Part shown: positions 9,233 through 19,567 of the stretch, in pieces | Position numbering within the stretch: the stretch's first letter is position 1 | Layout of the letters: each line of letters begins with the position of its first letter | Source of the DNA: VBAU01 sp036005185 | GTDB lineage: Bacteria > Bacteroidota > Bacteroidia > Chitinophagales > Chitinophagaceae | Length of the DNA stretch: 64,000 bases | Assembly (NCBI GenBank): GCA_036005185.1 | Contig: DASYQS010000024.1 | Span: 1 to 64,000, forward strand | Direction: 5' to 3' | Translations under genes and position numbers: made by a program | The notes under the pieces: generated by a model | The model's input: the letters and a program-made list of their open reading frames with translations, nothing else | Databases searched by the model: none | What the model was told of the DNA's origin: nothing

Positions 9233-12200
9233 TTACTTGATAGTAAATGCTTTGGTTTTTGAATCATTCACAGCTGATAGTAAAATTTTTTGTTTACCAA
9301 CAGTAATCATTTTAAGGTCTCTTATATCGCCATCTATTATCAACCCACTTTGCGCAGGCATAACAGCCTCAAACCGTCCGTTATTGCTGTTTTTTAAGAC
9401 CAATCCGTAAGAAGCATCATATCGTCCTGTCATTACATCGGCCTGGTACTCATTTCCGCCGATGATGATATCATTAAAGCCATCACCGTTTACATCGGAT
9501 ACTGCTATTGCATTAACTGGCGATTCTTGTGCAACTAAAGGGAAGGGATGAAAAATGAATTTCCCCTTTCCATCATTTTCAAAATATCCGCTCCTTGTTT
9601 CATTGCTGCGAAGTACAACTGCATTGTTCATCATTTCTTTATCAAATATTTCATCCATGGTTGCTTTTGCATAAGAGCTGTTTACGTCGAATCTTTTTTT
9701 TATAGATGGCACTTGTCTTGCCCATTCATCTCTTGATATGCCGGATGACAATTTATATTTTCCATCATTGTCTTTTATGTAATAACAAAATATATTGTCC
9801 ATAACCCCATTGCCATCAAAATCTTTTGCAATTAACTCTGCTGGTTGTTGTGAATTTATATGGAAAGGATTATTTAATCCAATGTTGCCGGCTATTATAT
9901 CTTTATCGCCGTCATGGTCAATATCAGTTACAACAAGGCTTCTCCAAAAGCCTGTGAAGTTTTTTAGGTCTGTTTGATCTGTAATTTCAGTTAAAGTGGT
10001 ACCGCTATTTTTAAATATCCGGATCGGCATCCAGTCACCTGCAATAATCAGGTCTGGCTTTTTATCATTATCGAGATCAATCCAATCTGCAGAATTCAGG
10101 AGGCCAATATCTTCCAATGCCGGGCATACAGAAGACGTTACATCCACAAATTTACCACCATCATTTCGTAGTATATAACTTCTGGGTGGTACCGGATAAT
10201 TTCCCAACAAAACCCTGCCACCAATAAAAATATCTATATCGCCATCTCCGTCCATATCGGCATCGGCAATACATTTAGCGGGTGTTCTTATAATTGCTGA
10301 AAAAGCCTTTTCATTGAATTTAAAATTGCCTTTGCCATCATTCAAATACAAGCGGGGCCTATAAAAAGAAGAATTGATTTCAAATTCACTGCTGCCTCCG
10401 GCAATTAGCAGATCAAGATCTTTATCGTTATCAGCGTCAAACAGTATGCTCTGCATATCTTCTTCATTTTTTACGCCGCTAACAAGGTCTCTGCTGCTAA
10501 AAGTTCCATCTTTTTGTTGTAAAAATATTTTGCCGGATTGTTTGAACGCACCACCTATGAAAAAGTCTTCAAGGCCATCTCCATTAATATCTCCAGTACT
10601 AATAAACGGCCCTTCCTGTGAATATTTTTGCTGAATTAATGTTTGAAATCCGTAGTCGAAAAAAGGTGTTTCCTTATGTTGAAAATCTATTTTTAATTTT
10701 TCAGATTCATCTTCGAAAAAAGAACCAGTAATTGGAATTGCATCTTGGTAAACTTCATTGGCATCTTTATAATTCACTTGCAATAGGGTATTAACCGCAG
10801 GATGCTTTATTACCTGCATTTTAAGATCAGGCCAAATAATTTTTAATGAATCGAGATGATTATTCCCAAAACCAAAATGCAGCCGGTTATCTACACTTGA
10901 TAAGTATCCTCTTACAGGACATTGTTCCAGCATTTGTGTTAATCCCTTACTATAAGCATAAGCGACGGTGCCGATTCCATCTCTATTTAAAGTATCTCCG
11001 TTCAATTTAACCGTTAAATAATTTTCCCTTTTACTTGTATCGGATCGTTTGTCAATGTCATTTCTCATAATAAATGCATCACCATTAATATTATTGGTAA
11101 TGATATCCAGATCGCCATCATTGTCAAGGTCGGCATACACTGCGCCATTAGAAATTGATGTCTCGTTTATCCCGGCCTTTTCTGAAACATCTTCAAAAGT
11201 TAGCCCTCCCTTATTGATATATAGATAATTCCGGAGTGATAAACTCCCTAGGGCATCGAGTTGCTCCCTAAATTTTTTTTGTTGCCCGGGATCGTTATCC
11301 GGAATGCCGCTGCTTATAACAGTATTGTGCCTGTACTCAAGAAAGTCTATGTTAGTTGGGTCACGGCCTAATCCATTTGTAATGTGTATGTCTTTAAAGC
11401 CATCATTGTCGAGATCCGCTATCAAGGCACTCCAACTCCAATCCGTTTCAGCTATTCCAGCCATTTCACCTATTTCGCTAAAGAAGGGTTCATTTCGATT
11501 ATTTATTTGCCTTATACCGTTATTCAACTGCAGCATGTTATGAATGTATTGCGGTTCGTAGCCTTTATCCATTTCTAATTGGTGGCGCACATTGCTTAAA
11601 AAAGAGTACATCATTTTTTTACGCTCATTTGTTTCAGGCTGCATATCAAGTGTAACTATGTCAGGAAGATTATCGTTGTTAAGGTCGGCAGCATCTGTGC
11701 CCATGCTTGAATAACTTTGGTGTTTAATTGCGGTAGCTATGCAGTTACTGAACGTGCCATTTTTATTATTCAGCCATAAAAGATCGTTACTTATATAATC
11801 GTTTGCGACATAAATATCCTGATAGCCGTCCTTATTAAAGTCACTTACTACTACTCCCAGCCCATTACCACTTTCTATTATACCGGCTTGTTTAGACCTG
11901 TCTTTAAATACAGGGTGGCCCACCCCGGGCGAAATCCCTTCATTGTGATATAGCTTATCACCCGCTATAGCGTTACTGTCTATTTTTCTATCACGAATAT
12001 CATTAGGCCGCCTATCGTTCAGGGTATGGTTAAGAAGGTACATGTCAAGCCGGCCATCTCTATCATAATCAAAAAAAACAGCTTGTGTAGTATATGATGT
12101 ATCTGCAATACCGTACTCAACAGCCTCGTCCTTAAAAGTGAGATTATGCTGATTAATAAAAAGGAGATTTTTTCGTGAGACGCCGTTAACTTTTCCTGAT

Positions 12201-12598
12201 ACTGAAATATAAATATCAGACCATCCATCGTTGTTAATGTCAACAATACTTACTCCTGTGCACCAGGTCTTGGTTTGTACGCCGGCTTTTTCAGTAACAT
12301 CTTCAAAATGCATTTTGCCTTTATTGATATACAGTTTTGAACTTACTTGGTTACCTGAAAAAAAAACATCCTGTAAGCCGTCATTATTAAAATCACCAAT
12401 CCCTACGCCGCCACCCATGTATGTGTATTCATTAACAAACATGTTTGTTGAATCATCTTCTACGATTGTATTCTCGAAATCAATACCGGTTTTTGAAGAA
12501 GGTAAAATATTTAAATACAGGCCTTCCTTTTTTTTAGGTGAGAAGCATGACGCTACAGAGCACAAAAAAAATAACCAGAAAAAATTAAGATTTTTCAT
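9233..12598 (-). CDS. FG-GAP/VCBS repeat lipoprotein with ASPIC-UnbV domain (CRTAC1-like)
   Basis: 1121 residues. The N-terminus ends in a lipobox (SVASC, Cys18), so it is a predicted lipoprotein. About 14 FG-GAP calcium-binding motifs are visible, such as DFNNDGLQDVFF, DINNDGWSDIYI, DLDNDGDLDIIT, DINGDGLEDFFIGG and DVNGDGFNDIIIGG. They form an N-terminal propeller (about 60-520) and a C-terminal propeller (about 660-1090). Between them, about 530-610, is an ASPIC/UnbV domain with NRDGIGTVAYAY, SVDNRLHFGFG and SLKIIWPD. Such giant surface proteins are often encoded beside SusCD pairs in Chitinophagaceae and relatives, but their function is unknown; binding of glycan or protein at the cell surface is inference. 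Gaps of 334 and 216 bases separate it from its neighbours, so it may be transcribed separately. Confidence 0.88.
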   Translation of the reverse strand: MKNLNFFWLFFLCSVASCFSPKKKEGLYLNILPSSKTGIDFENTIVEDDSTNMFVNEYTYMGGGVGIGDFNNDGLQDVFFSGNQVSSKLYINKGKMHFEDVTEKAGVQTKTWCTGVSIVDINNDGWSDIYISVSGKVNGVSRKNLLFINQHNLTFKDEAVEYGIADTSYTTQAVFFDYDRDGRLDMYLLNHTLNDRRPNDIRDRKIDSNAIAGDKLYHNEGISPGVGHPVFKDRSKQAGIIESGNGLGVVVSDFNKDGYQDIYVANDYISNDLLWLNNKNGTFSNCIATAIKHQSYSSMGTDAADLNNDNLPDIVTLDMQPETNERKKMMYSFLSNVRHQLEMDKGYEPQYIHNMLQLNNGIRQINNRNEPFFSEIGEMAGIAETDWSWSALIADLDNDGFKDIHITNGLGRDPTNIDFLEYRHNTVISSGIPDNDPGQQKKFREQLDALGSLSLRNYLYINKGGLTFEDVSEKAGINETSISNGAVYADLDNDGDLDIITNNINGDAFIMRNDIDKRSDTSKRENYLTVKLNGDTLNRDGIGTVAYAYSKGLTQMLEQCPVRGYLSSVDNRLHFGFGNNHLDSLKIIWPDLKMQVIKHPAVNTLLQVNYKDANEVYQDAIPITGSFFEDESEKLKIDFQHKETPFFDYGFQTLIQQKYSQEGPFISTGDINGDGLEDFFIGGAFKQSGKIFLQQKDGTFSSRDLVSGVKNEEDMQSILFDADNDKDLDLLIAGGSSEFEINSSFYRPRLYLNDGKGNFKFNEKAFSAIIRTPAKCIADADMDGDGDIDIFIGGRVLLGNYPVPPRSYILRNDGGKFVDVTSSVCPALEDIGLLNSADWIDLDNDKKPDLIIAGDWMPIRIFKNSGTTLTEITDQTDLKNFTGFWRSLVVTDIDHDGDKDIIAGNIGLNNPFHINSQQPAELIAKDFDGNGVMDNIFCYYIKDNDGKYKLSSGISRDEWARQVPSIKKRFDVNSSYAKATMDEIFDKEMMNNAVVLRSNETRSGYFENDGKGKFIFHPFPLVAQESPVNAIAVSDVNGDGFNDIIIGGNEYQADVMTGRYDASYGLVLKNSNNGRFEAVMPAQSGLIIDGDIRDLKMITVGKQKILLSAVNDSKTKAFTIK

Positions 12599-12932
12599 AA
12601 AGAAGAATCTGTGAATTATGAGTATTACGAATTCGGAAAGGAAGGTTTCACAATGAATTCCGAATAATATTATTTATCCTTTTTGCAACTAACTCACTAA
12701 ACACCTACAGCTATGATATTATATCTGTCGAACTAGAGGATAAACATGCCTGAGCTGTAAGATACACACCGACTAAAAGTAAATGGTGTGCAATCATCGC
12801 CTGAAAAGGCTAATAGATCTTGAAATGATGGCACACGTCCGTTCCTCACATTTTTTTATTCCTTCTGCCTAAGGGTTATTATTACCCAATTAATATTTTA
12901 GTAGTTTACATACTTTATCCAATCATTTTAGT
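12599..12932. other. intergenic 334 bases between FG-GAP lipoprotein and glycan-binding protein
   Basis: No coding sequence is visible on either strand. A weak inverted repeat (attcgga ... tccgaat, near 12631-12665) is the only structure I see. There is no exact TAnnTTTG element for the FG-GAP gene. The gap may hold a processing or termination point after the SusC-SusD-binding protein unit, but the sequence does not show it. Confidence 0.4.
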
Positions 12933-14411
12933 TTACTGGTTTTTTACAATCCTTACATTATCAATTGCTATATTGACACTGTTTGCGGGTACCGCAGTTG
13001 GCTGATCATTTGCGATCAAAAATCCAATCTCTGTGGTGGGATAATCTGAAAATTTGCTTGCTATGGCACCTGAAGTACTATAAGATGTTTTCCAAAATTC
13101 ATTTCCTTTACGAAATTGGGTCAGCGGAACAGTGGCGGTTTGCCAACCGGAAGGCTGTAATTTTCCCCCAGGTGCTGTTTCCCATGGAGCAAATCTTGCA
13201 GTATAGGAGTTCCATCCATACCAGCCCCCAACTGCAATCCATATTTCTCCGGCACTCCATGTAGTTTTTACAATGAATTCAAATTTCAAAGCGTAATCAT
13301 TAATTGATAGATCAGTATTAGAAACCCACGGAACCTTATTCAACTGTAAAAGGCCCGGATTGCCCTGGGAAGTGGGTCCTGCGTTTGGTGACATGGGGCT
13401 TCCTTGTAATAATATTGCTGCCGCTCCTGTAGGTACTGGATAATTAGTAGCAGCAGTTGCCTGGTCTGCATATCCTCCTGTCCAACCTACAAATGAGGTA
13501 TTATCACTGGCCCATTGCTGCTCAAAAGTAGACAGATAGCCCGGGGAAGGATGATTAATATATGAAGCGTAAAGCTGCGGCGAGGCCGCTGTTCCCAACA
13601 CACCCTTAATCCTTAAAGAATCTGTTACAGTAATTCCGGAAGGCACAGTAACTTTTAACTGGTTGACGCTGATAACTTGAAGGTTTGTCCCCTGGAGATT
13701 TCCGGGAAATATCACTTGACTAATACCAACGAAATTGGTACCATTTACGGTAATAGTTGTTCCTCCAGCTCCATTTTCATTGGATACAGAACTTATGGTC
13801 ATTGGAGGAGGATAGGAATACGCTCCCGTTCCAAAAGTGGCAAAAACTCGAAGCGAATCTTTGAAAGGGGAGCCTGGGGGAATCTCCGCAGTTATTTGTG
13901 TAAATGTTTTATTCACCGTGTACGAAAGGGCAGTATCGTTGCCTGCAACGGGGAAAGTTATTTTCTTAATACCCTGAAAATTTGTACCATTTATAAATAC
14001 TACTTTGCCACTGTTGTCAAAACTGAGCGAAGTTATTAATGGCGGTGGTAAATAGAGCGTAAAAGAATATATAGCCGTTCCGTGATCGGTTACTACTTTG
14101 ATTAAATCAGGGACGTTGGGATTAGCTGCCTTTGTTTGAGCACTCGCAGGAATTGTAACAATTATGTTAGTATTTGTAGCGTAAGCAGGATTAAAATACG
14201 CTAACGTATCGTTGAAAAAAACTGCCTGGAGCCCGCTAAAATTATTTCCTTGAATGACTATCAAAGTGCCTGGCACGGCTTGAGTGAACGAACTATCTCT
14301 TTTTGTAGTATCAACACTTCTTACATTAGTAATTACCGGTGTACCCAACTCTTTTTTACAGGAAACAATTACTACCCCGGTTACTATTATTAAAAAAGCT
14401 ATTATTCTCAT
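12933..14411 (-). CDS. surface glycan-binding lipoprotein with IPT/TIG domains (SGBP)
   Basis: 492 residues. The signal peptide ends in VIVSC (Cys18) followed by KKE, the kind of acidic-containing stretch that sends Bacteroidota lipoproteins to the surface. Three IPT/TIG-like Ig modules follow (about 25-115, 120-200, 205-285), each with the GTxIxIxGxNFxG pattern, for example GTLIVIQGNNFSG and GTTITVNGTNFVG. A C-terminal domain (about 290-490) is rich in Trp and Tyr and is probably the sugar-binding part, as in SGBP proteins encoded just after SusD. It starts 22 bases after the SusD stop, so it is almost certainly in the same operon. It should capture mannan at the cell surface for SusCD; ligand is inferred. 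Confidence 0.85.
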   Translation of the reverse strand: MRIIAFLIIVTGVVIVSCKKELGTPVITNVRSVDTTKRDSSFTQAVPGTLIVIQGNNFSGLQAVFFNDTLAYFNPAYATNTNIIVTIPASAQTKAANPNVPDLIKVVTDHGTAIYSFTLYLPPPLITSLSFDNSGKVVFINGTNFQGIKKITFPVAGNDTALSYTVNKTFTQITAEIPPGSPFKDSLRVFATFGTGAYSYPPPMTISSVSNENGAGGTTITVNGTNFVGISQVIFPGNLQGTNLQVISVNQLKVTVPSGITVTDSLRIKGVLGTAASPQLYASYINHPSPGYLSTFEQQWASDNTSFVGWTGGYADQATAATNYPVPTGAAAILLQGSPMSPNAGPTSQGNPGLLQLNKVPWVSNTDLSINDYALKFEFIVKTTWSAGEIWIAVGGWYGWNSYTARFAPWETAPGGKLQPSGWQTATVPLTQFRKGNEFWKTSYSTSGAIASKFSDYPTTEIGFLIANDQPTAVPANSVNIAIDNVRIVKNQ

Positions 14412-14433
14412 ATAAGTTTATTTAAGATTGGTC

Positions 14434-16143
14434 TTAATATTTCAATTTGCCAAAATCAAAAGGAACCGGTGGCGTTGAAAGATTTGGCGCCACAAGCTTT
14501 TCAGCTTCCGGATATGGAAGATCGGCTGTAGCTGATGTTATAGCATAGGTTACAGTCCCCGGAGTCCTGTTGTCTGGGCCAAAAAAAGTAATAAAGGGAT
14601 TACCATTATTGTACGAAATATTATACGGTCCTCTATTTTGCGTGCTGAAGTACTGTATGGCTTTAGCCGGATCAAAATAATACCATTGCTTCCAATCATA
14701 CCATGTATGTCCCTCAAATGCAAACTCGACTTTCTTCTCTAAAAAAATATCCGCAAAGGTGATAGATGTTTTTGTGGGTGCTCCCGCACGTGATCTCACC
14801 AAATTAAAATATTTTAAAGCTTCCGGATCAGAGGTAGAGGCCTGACTTCCTAAAATAGATTCTGCGTATATCAGGTAAACTTCAGATAGCCGGAAAATGT
14901 ACGTGTGCATATTTATATTCTGTGATCCCCCCAACCCTCCATTATCAGAAGGAGAGCCTATAACATATTTCTTTGGGTAAGCATGATCATTAACGTCGCC
15001 ATTGCCACTTGCGCCTGGCGTGTAAATTTTACTATGATTAAATAATCCGGTATCTACATGCCATCCCCCAGCAGCCTGATTAATATCGGGATAGTTATCA
15101 TTGGGCATAAAAAAGCTTGCTTTTCGCCGAACAGAATCAGCTTTATTTGCCGGATCAAAATAATATTGCAACAAACTGGACGATGCACCAAAGGAACCAC
15201 CCCAACCATCACCCGTCTGAGTAATTTTTGAATCGTATGCAAAGTTCGCCTGCAGATGGTTTTGAACAAACCAGCCGCCGGTAGGTACCCACAACAAACC
15301 GAATAAACATTCTTGGGGTACGTTCTTTCCGCTAAAAACCTTGCTCGTAAATAAATCATAATAATTGGGCTGTAAACTGAGACCGCTATTGTTGCAAACA
15401 TCCTTAGCATAAAATTTAGCGCTGTCTAAATCTGCCTGTTTACGATTGCCACCAGTTTGTCCTAAGCCTGACCTTACAAGATAGGCTCTGGCCAACATGC
15501 CTTCAGCGCTCCATTTTGTGATACGCCCCGGCTGTAATGGCGTAGGTGATAAATTATTCTTTGCCCATGTAAGGTCAGAGATAATAAATTTCCAGACATC
15601 TTCCAGGTTGTTTCGTGCGATGGTTTTATCTCCTATCTGACTTATATTATCATAAATAATCGGCACGGGGCCCCAGTTCAAAGCAAGATAATAGTATGCT
15701 GCTGCCCGCATAAACCTACATTCTGCCAAACCAGAATTTTTGCCCGCTGCACTTGCACCGGGAGCGGCATTTTGAATGTTATAAGCTACAACGTTAGCGT
15801 TTGCAACTATCGACCAAAACGCATTATAAGCAGACGCTAGTGATCCGCTTCCATCAGTAGAAGAAACTGAAAAATTAACATAAGCGCCCCTGCCCTGGTA
15901 ATTGTCCCACACAAGATTTCCGCCTAACACATCTCCGATTGCATTCATGGTGGTTCCATTATAAGAATTCCAGGAGGCGTTGTAAAGAGGGCCGGTGCCG
16001 GAAAGTATGTCGTTATCATTGGCATAAAATGTACCGGCCGTGGGTGATGCAAGAGGTGGGCGGTTTAAATAATCCTTTTTACATCCCTGCATCATAAATA
16101 TTACAAGAGCGGATATTGCGGTTATTTTTATTCTATTTTTCAT
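14434..16143 (-). CDS. SusD/RagB-family surface glycan-binding lipoprotein
   Basis: I place the start at ATG 16143 (569 residues). The reading frame is open further upstream but that part overlaps the end of SusC and would hide the signal peptide, whereas from 16143 the protein begins MKNRIKITAIS and reaches a lipobox at QGC (Cys21) followed by KKDYL. Family marks include the N-terminal YLNRPPLASPT, the TPR-like helices with CRFMRAAAYYYLALNWGPVP and the C-terminal VEFAFEGHTWYDWKQW. SusD acts as a lid on the SusC barrel and binds the oligosaccharide being imported. It starts 31 bases after SusC and 22 bases before the SGBP gene, forming a tight three-gene unit. Confidence 0.93.
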   Translation of the reverse strand: MKNRIKITAISALVIFMMQGCKKDYLNRPPLASPTAGTFYANDNDILSGTGPLYNASWNSYNGTTMNAIGDVLGGNLVWDNYQGRGAYVNFSVSSTDGSGSLASAYNAFWSIVANANVVAYNIQNAAPGASAAGKNSGLAECRFMRAAAYYYLALNWGPVPIIYDNISQIGDKTIARNNLEDVWKFIISDLTWAKNNLSPTPLQPGRITKWSAEGMLARAYLVRSGLGQTGGNRKQADLDSAKFYAKDVCNNSGLSLQPNYYDLFTSKVFSGKNVPQECLFGLLWVPTGGWFVQNHLQANFAYDSKITQTGDGWGGSFGASSSLLQYYFDPANKADSVRRKASFFMPNDNYPDINQAAGGWHVDTGLFNHSKIYTPGASGNGDVNDHAYPKKYVIGSPSDNGGLGGSQNINMHTYIFRLSEVYLIYAESILGSQASTSDPEALKYFNLVRSRAGAPTKTSITFADIFLEKKVEFAFEGHTWYDWKQWYYFDPAKAIQYFSTQNRGPYNISYNNGNPFITFFGPDNRTPGTVTYAITSATADLPYPEAEKLVAPNLSTPPVPFDFGKLKY

Positions 16144-16174
16144 AATGTCTTTTTTTCTTAATTGGCTTTTGTTA

Positions 16175-19100
16175 TCAAAAATCCAGTGCAAGGCTGATTG
16201 AATATGACCTGGTAGACGGATACCTTGCTTCGTCCATACCTACTATATTGGTAACGCCTTTGTAATTAAACATGCCTACCTCAGGATCAAAACCAGAATA
16301 GTTTGTAACAGTAAATACGTTCTGCACCTGAGCCATAATTGTAACGCCTCTAAGTATATTATGGGTATAAGATAAATATTTCGTCGGCACGCGGTAGCTT
16401 AACCGTACATTTTTCAATTTCAGATAAGAACCATCTTCAATCTGCCATTGAGTAATTTTGTCGTTTCCGTTAGAATTGGCTGATGACGGCCTGTAAATTT
16501 TAGTTCCCGGGTTAAGCAAAGTCACTGTATGTGCATCAGCTATATTCACACTGCTTGGTACAGCAAAATTTGCTGCGCTGATCAAACGGTTAGTGTAAGG
16601 ACCGCCTAACGGAGATTCATTTTGATAACGTGTCTGATTAAGGATGTCATTGCCATACACGCCTGTAAAGAATAAATTCAGATCAAAACCTTTATAACTC
16701 AACGATGAATTAAAATTATAAGTGAACTTGGGCCATGGATTCCCTAATATTGTACGGTCCTTTTCATCAATGATTCCATCGGGTTTACCATTGGGACCTG
16801 AAATATCTTTAAATTTAACATCACCTACCCAAGACCCTTGAGTGGGACTGATAGTAAGAGTTGGTGGATTACCGGAGGTTTGAATTGCATGATTAGCAAT
16901 ATCATCGTAATTCTCAAAAAGCCCTTCGGCAATATAGCCGGTGATCATACCTAAGGGCTGCCCCACCTGTGTTAGAAATTGTGCCTGATTATTATTTCCA
17001 CTATTTACATAGATGGTTACAAGCGGTGTAACCAATTTAGTAACCTTATTCCTGTCTATTGAAAAATTAAAACCTGTTTTCCATTGTAAATCCTTAGTGG
17101 AAATATTTACAGTGTTAACAGTAAAACCTATTCCCTTATTTTCCATGCCGCCGTAATTCTTAGTAGGCCAGCTAAGAAGTCCTCCATAACCACCGCTCAA
17201 GCTTCCGCCCAATAAAGCTGCATCCGAAGCAATAAGTATAAGGTTAGATATTTTTTTGATGTAGGCATCTGCTATCACCTCTATCCTGTTGCCGAACATG
17301 TGAAGATCAAATCCCACATTAGTTTGTTTGTCTTCTTCCCATTTAAGACTCGGATTGGGGAAATTGGCAGGCAGAAATCCAGTGCCCCAAATAGTGGGAG
17401 TTGCATATAAGTTAGCATAGATTGCGCTTCCGTTATTACCAGTGGCTCCTGACACTCCATATTCAGCACGTAATTTCAGGTCATTGATGAAAGTTAGGCC
17501 CTGCATGAAATTTTCATCAGATATTTTCCATGCAACTGATGCGGCCGGAAAAGTACCAAACCGGTTAGCCTGGCCAAAATTAGAACTGCCATCCCGCCTT
17601 ACTACAACTTGTGCAATATACTTGTTGTCATAAGTATAATTGAGGCGGCCAAAATAGGATTCGCCCGCGCCTTCGCCTCTGTTACTATTTGCTTTGATGG
17701 TTAAAGGATCGGCAACACTAAGTTCCCGGACTGTAGGAGTAGAATATCTTTCGCCCGATGCTTGTATGCCCTCATAATAGTAATGACTTGCTTCGTGACC
17801 TACCATTGCTGTGGCTCTATGTTTTTTTATAAAGTAGTCATATTGAAGCCTTGTATTAAGAGAAGCCCACCAATTGTTGGCGCTATTTCTGCTGCCGGAT
17901 GTAGTAGGTCCCTGAAAAGACCCAAGAGAATAAAAAGGTCTGAATGTGTAGTTATTCGTAAAGGTGTAATTGCCGTTGGCCTCGGTGTGCCACTGTAATC
18001 CTTTAATCGGTGTTATATCAACATAGAAACTTCCAATGCCTCCAAAAGATTTATTGTAATCATCATTAAGCAATGCCACCGCTACAGGATTAGTTTGTGC
18101 ATATTGTGTTTGAGACGGAGTAGGGCCTCCGAACGAACCGTCAGGATTTTTTACCGGAATAGTAGGATTTTGTGAAAGGGCAATACTGATTAAAGAGGCA
18201 TTCGTTGTATTCACTCTTTCTTTCGTCGTAAACGCACTTAAACTAGTTCCAAATTTCAACCATTTATTGGCTTGGTTATCCAAATTAAGTCTGGCCGATC
18301 CCCTTTCAAATCCTGATCCAAGCGCCACTCCATCCTGCTTTAAATAATCACCCGAAAAATAAAATGTAGTCTTGTCGGTGCCACCACTTATAGCAACTGA
18401 ATGCTTTTGCAAATTGGTGCGGCGAAACAATGCATCCTGCCAATCCGTGCCCTTCCCCAAAATAGTCGGATCTCTCAATTCTGGAGATATAGAAACATAT
18501 ATGCCTAAGGGTTGAAATTTTTGAAGGTAAAGAGCATACTCCTGCAAATCCATCACCGGTAACCTTTTTGGTTTATCCTGAATAGTAAGTAAGCTGGTTG
18601 CAGTTACTTTTGTTTGACCGGATTTACCACGTTTCGTCGTGATCATTAATACTCCATTTGCACCGGCAGCGCCATAAATAGCTGTCGCAGCGGCTCCTTC
18701 CAGTACACTGATATTATCAATGTCATCGGGATTTATACCAGCCAGTTGATTAGCAAAGCCAGATGGTAAATTATAAGTTCCGCCGGTGGGAACACCCGGC
18801 CTTATTTGCACGCCATCAATTACGTATAGTGGCTGGTAGTTTCCTGTGACGGTGCTAACGCCCCTTATAATTACTGATGCGGCAGCACCGGGTTGGCCAC
18901 TAGTTTGGGAAACGTATAGATTAGCTGCTTTACCCTGCAAAGCCTCGTCAAGAGTTACATTTACAGTCTTCGATAACTCTGTACTGGAAATGGTTCCTAC
19001 TGCGCTGCTGAGATCAGATTTTTTCGTTTTGCCATAGCCAATTACTACCACATCGGTTAAGTCAGTGGATGTAGAAACGAGAGAAACGCTCACGGCGTTA

Positions 19101-19372
19101 CTACTGCCAATAGAAACTTCCTGAGTGACCATTCCCACATAGCTAACCACTAAAGAGTTTACATTCTGTGGCACATTGAGGGTAAAAAATCCATTTGCAT
19201 CGGTAGTTGCAGCTGTTCGCGAATTTTTTACCGTGACGGTCGCTCCTACAAGAGGAATTCCTTTTTCATCTTTGACATTGCCTTTTATTGTTTTTTGTTG
19301 GGCTGATGAAATGAGGAAGGTAATTGTACATATTAATAATAGTACAACCCTGGTGATTGTCAATTTTCCCAT
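16175..19372 (-). CDS. SusC/RagA-family TonB-dependent outer-membrane transporter
   Basis: 1065 residues. Signal peptide (about 1-24, ending SSAQQ), then a carboxypeptidase-regulatory-like domain (about 28-110, KGNVKDEKGIPLVGATVTVKN), a TonB-box/plug region (about 115-235, with VVVIGYGKTKKSDL and GVSTVTGNYQPLYVIDGV), and a 22-strand barrel ending in the typical terminal Phe (SLALDF). It imports oligosaccharides across the outer membrane using TonB energy, with SusD as lid. It is the first gene of the minus-strand series; a divergent AraC gene starts 356 bases away. Length and layout are normal for the family. Confidence 0.95.
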   Translation of the reverse strand: MGKLTITRVVLLLICTITFLISSAQQKTIKGNVKDEKGIPLVGATVTVKNSRTAATTDANGFFTLNVPQNVNSLVVSYVGMVTQEVSIGSSNAVSVSLVSTSTDLTDVVVIGYGKTKKSDLSSAVGTISSTELSKTVNVTLDEALQGKAANLYVSQTSGQPGAAASVIIRGVSTVTGNYQPLYVIDGVQIRPGVPTGGTYNLPSGFANQLAGINPDDIDNISVLEGAAATAIYGAAGANGVLMITTKRGKSGQTKVTATSLLTIQDKPKRLPVMDLQEYALYLQKFQPLGIYVSISPELRDPTILGKGTDWQDALFRRTNLQKHSVAISGGTDKTTFYFSGDYLKQDGVALGSGFERGSARLNLDNQANKWLKFGTSLSAFTTKERVNTTNASLISIALSQNPTIPVKNPDGSFGGPTPSQTQYAQTNPVAVALLNDDYNKSFGGIGSFYVDITPIKGLQWHTEANGNYTFTNNYTFRPFYSLGSFQGPTTSGSRNSANNWWASLNTRLQYDYFIKKHRATAMVGHEASHYYYEGIQASGERYSTPTVRELSVADPLTIKANSNRGEGAGESYFGRLNYTYDNKYIAQVVVRRDGSSNFGQANRFGTFPAASVAWKISDENFMQGLTFINDLKLRAEYGVSGATGNNGSAIYANLYATPTIWGTGFLPANFPNPSLKWEEDKQTNVGFDLHMFGNRIEVIADAYIKKISNLILIASDAALLGGSLSGGYGGLLSWPTKNYGGMENKGIGFTVNTVNISTKDLQWKTGFNFSIDRNKVTKLVTPLVTIYVNSGNNNQAQFLTQVGQPLGMITGYIAEGLFENYDDIANHAIQTSGNPPTLTISPTQGSWVGDVKFKDISGPNGKPDGIIDEKDRTILGNPWPKFTYNFNSSLSYKGFDLNLFFTGVYGNDILNQTRYQNESPLGGPYTNRLISAANFAVPSSVNIADAHTVTLLNPGTKIYRPSSANSNGNDKITQWQIEDGSYLKLKNVRLSYRVPTKYLSYTHNILRGVTIMAQVQNVFTVTNYSGFDPEVGMFNYKGVTNIVGMDEARYPSTRSYSISLALDF

Positions 19373-19436
19373 ATAGCAAGATTGTTTTGTTAATCGAATT
19401 TAAAAAAAAAATTGGAAATGAAATCGATTACATAAA

Positions 19437-19444
19437 TACTTTTG
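19437..19444 (+). promoter_or_regulatory. candidate -7 element toward the AraC gene
   Basis: TACTTTTG on the plus strand matches TAnnTTTG. The same octamer occurs on the minus strand at 19538-19545, so the two form an inverted pair 93 bases apart. If used, the AraC leader would be about 280 bases, which is long. It could also be one half of an operator. Confidence 0.25.
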
Positions 19445-19537
19445 TTATAGTCGAAAACTAACAGCGAAAGCGACGTGTAAACGATTGCATGATCCCCAAG
19501 TATACCATTCTGCCTATAAAACAGTCATCGTGTAACT

Positions 19538-19545
19538 CAAAAGTA
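19538..19545 (-). promoter_or_regulatory. candidate -7 element for the SusC operon
   Basis: The minus strand reads TACTTTTG, an exact TAnnTTTG match, about 165 bases before the SusC ATG in the divergent spacer. A leader of this length is usual for susC genes. No clear -33 TTTG is seen at the usual distance, so an activator such as the neighbouring AraC protein may be required. Confidence 0.35.
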
Positions 19546-19567
19546 TTTTAAAAACGTACATGTCTAT

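Noticed and set aside
12231..12614. 127-codon plus-strand frame at the FG-GAP gene start
   Set aside because: It is antisense to the lipoprotein's start and has no family features.
13677..14039. 120-codon plus-strand frame inside the SGBP gene
   Set aside because: Antisense to a gene with clear TIG domains; composition does not resemble a protein.
14434..16191. Longer SusD start at 16191
   Set aside because: It overlaps the SusC end and puts 16 residues before a normal lipoprotein signal peptide that begins at 16143.
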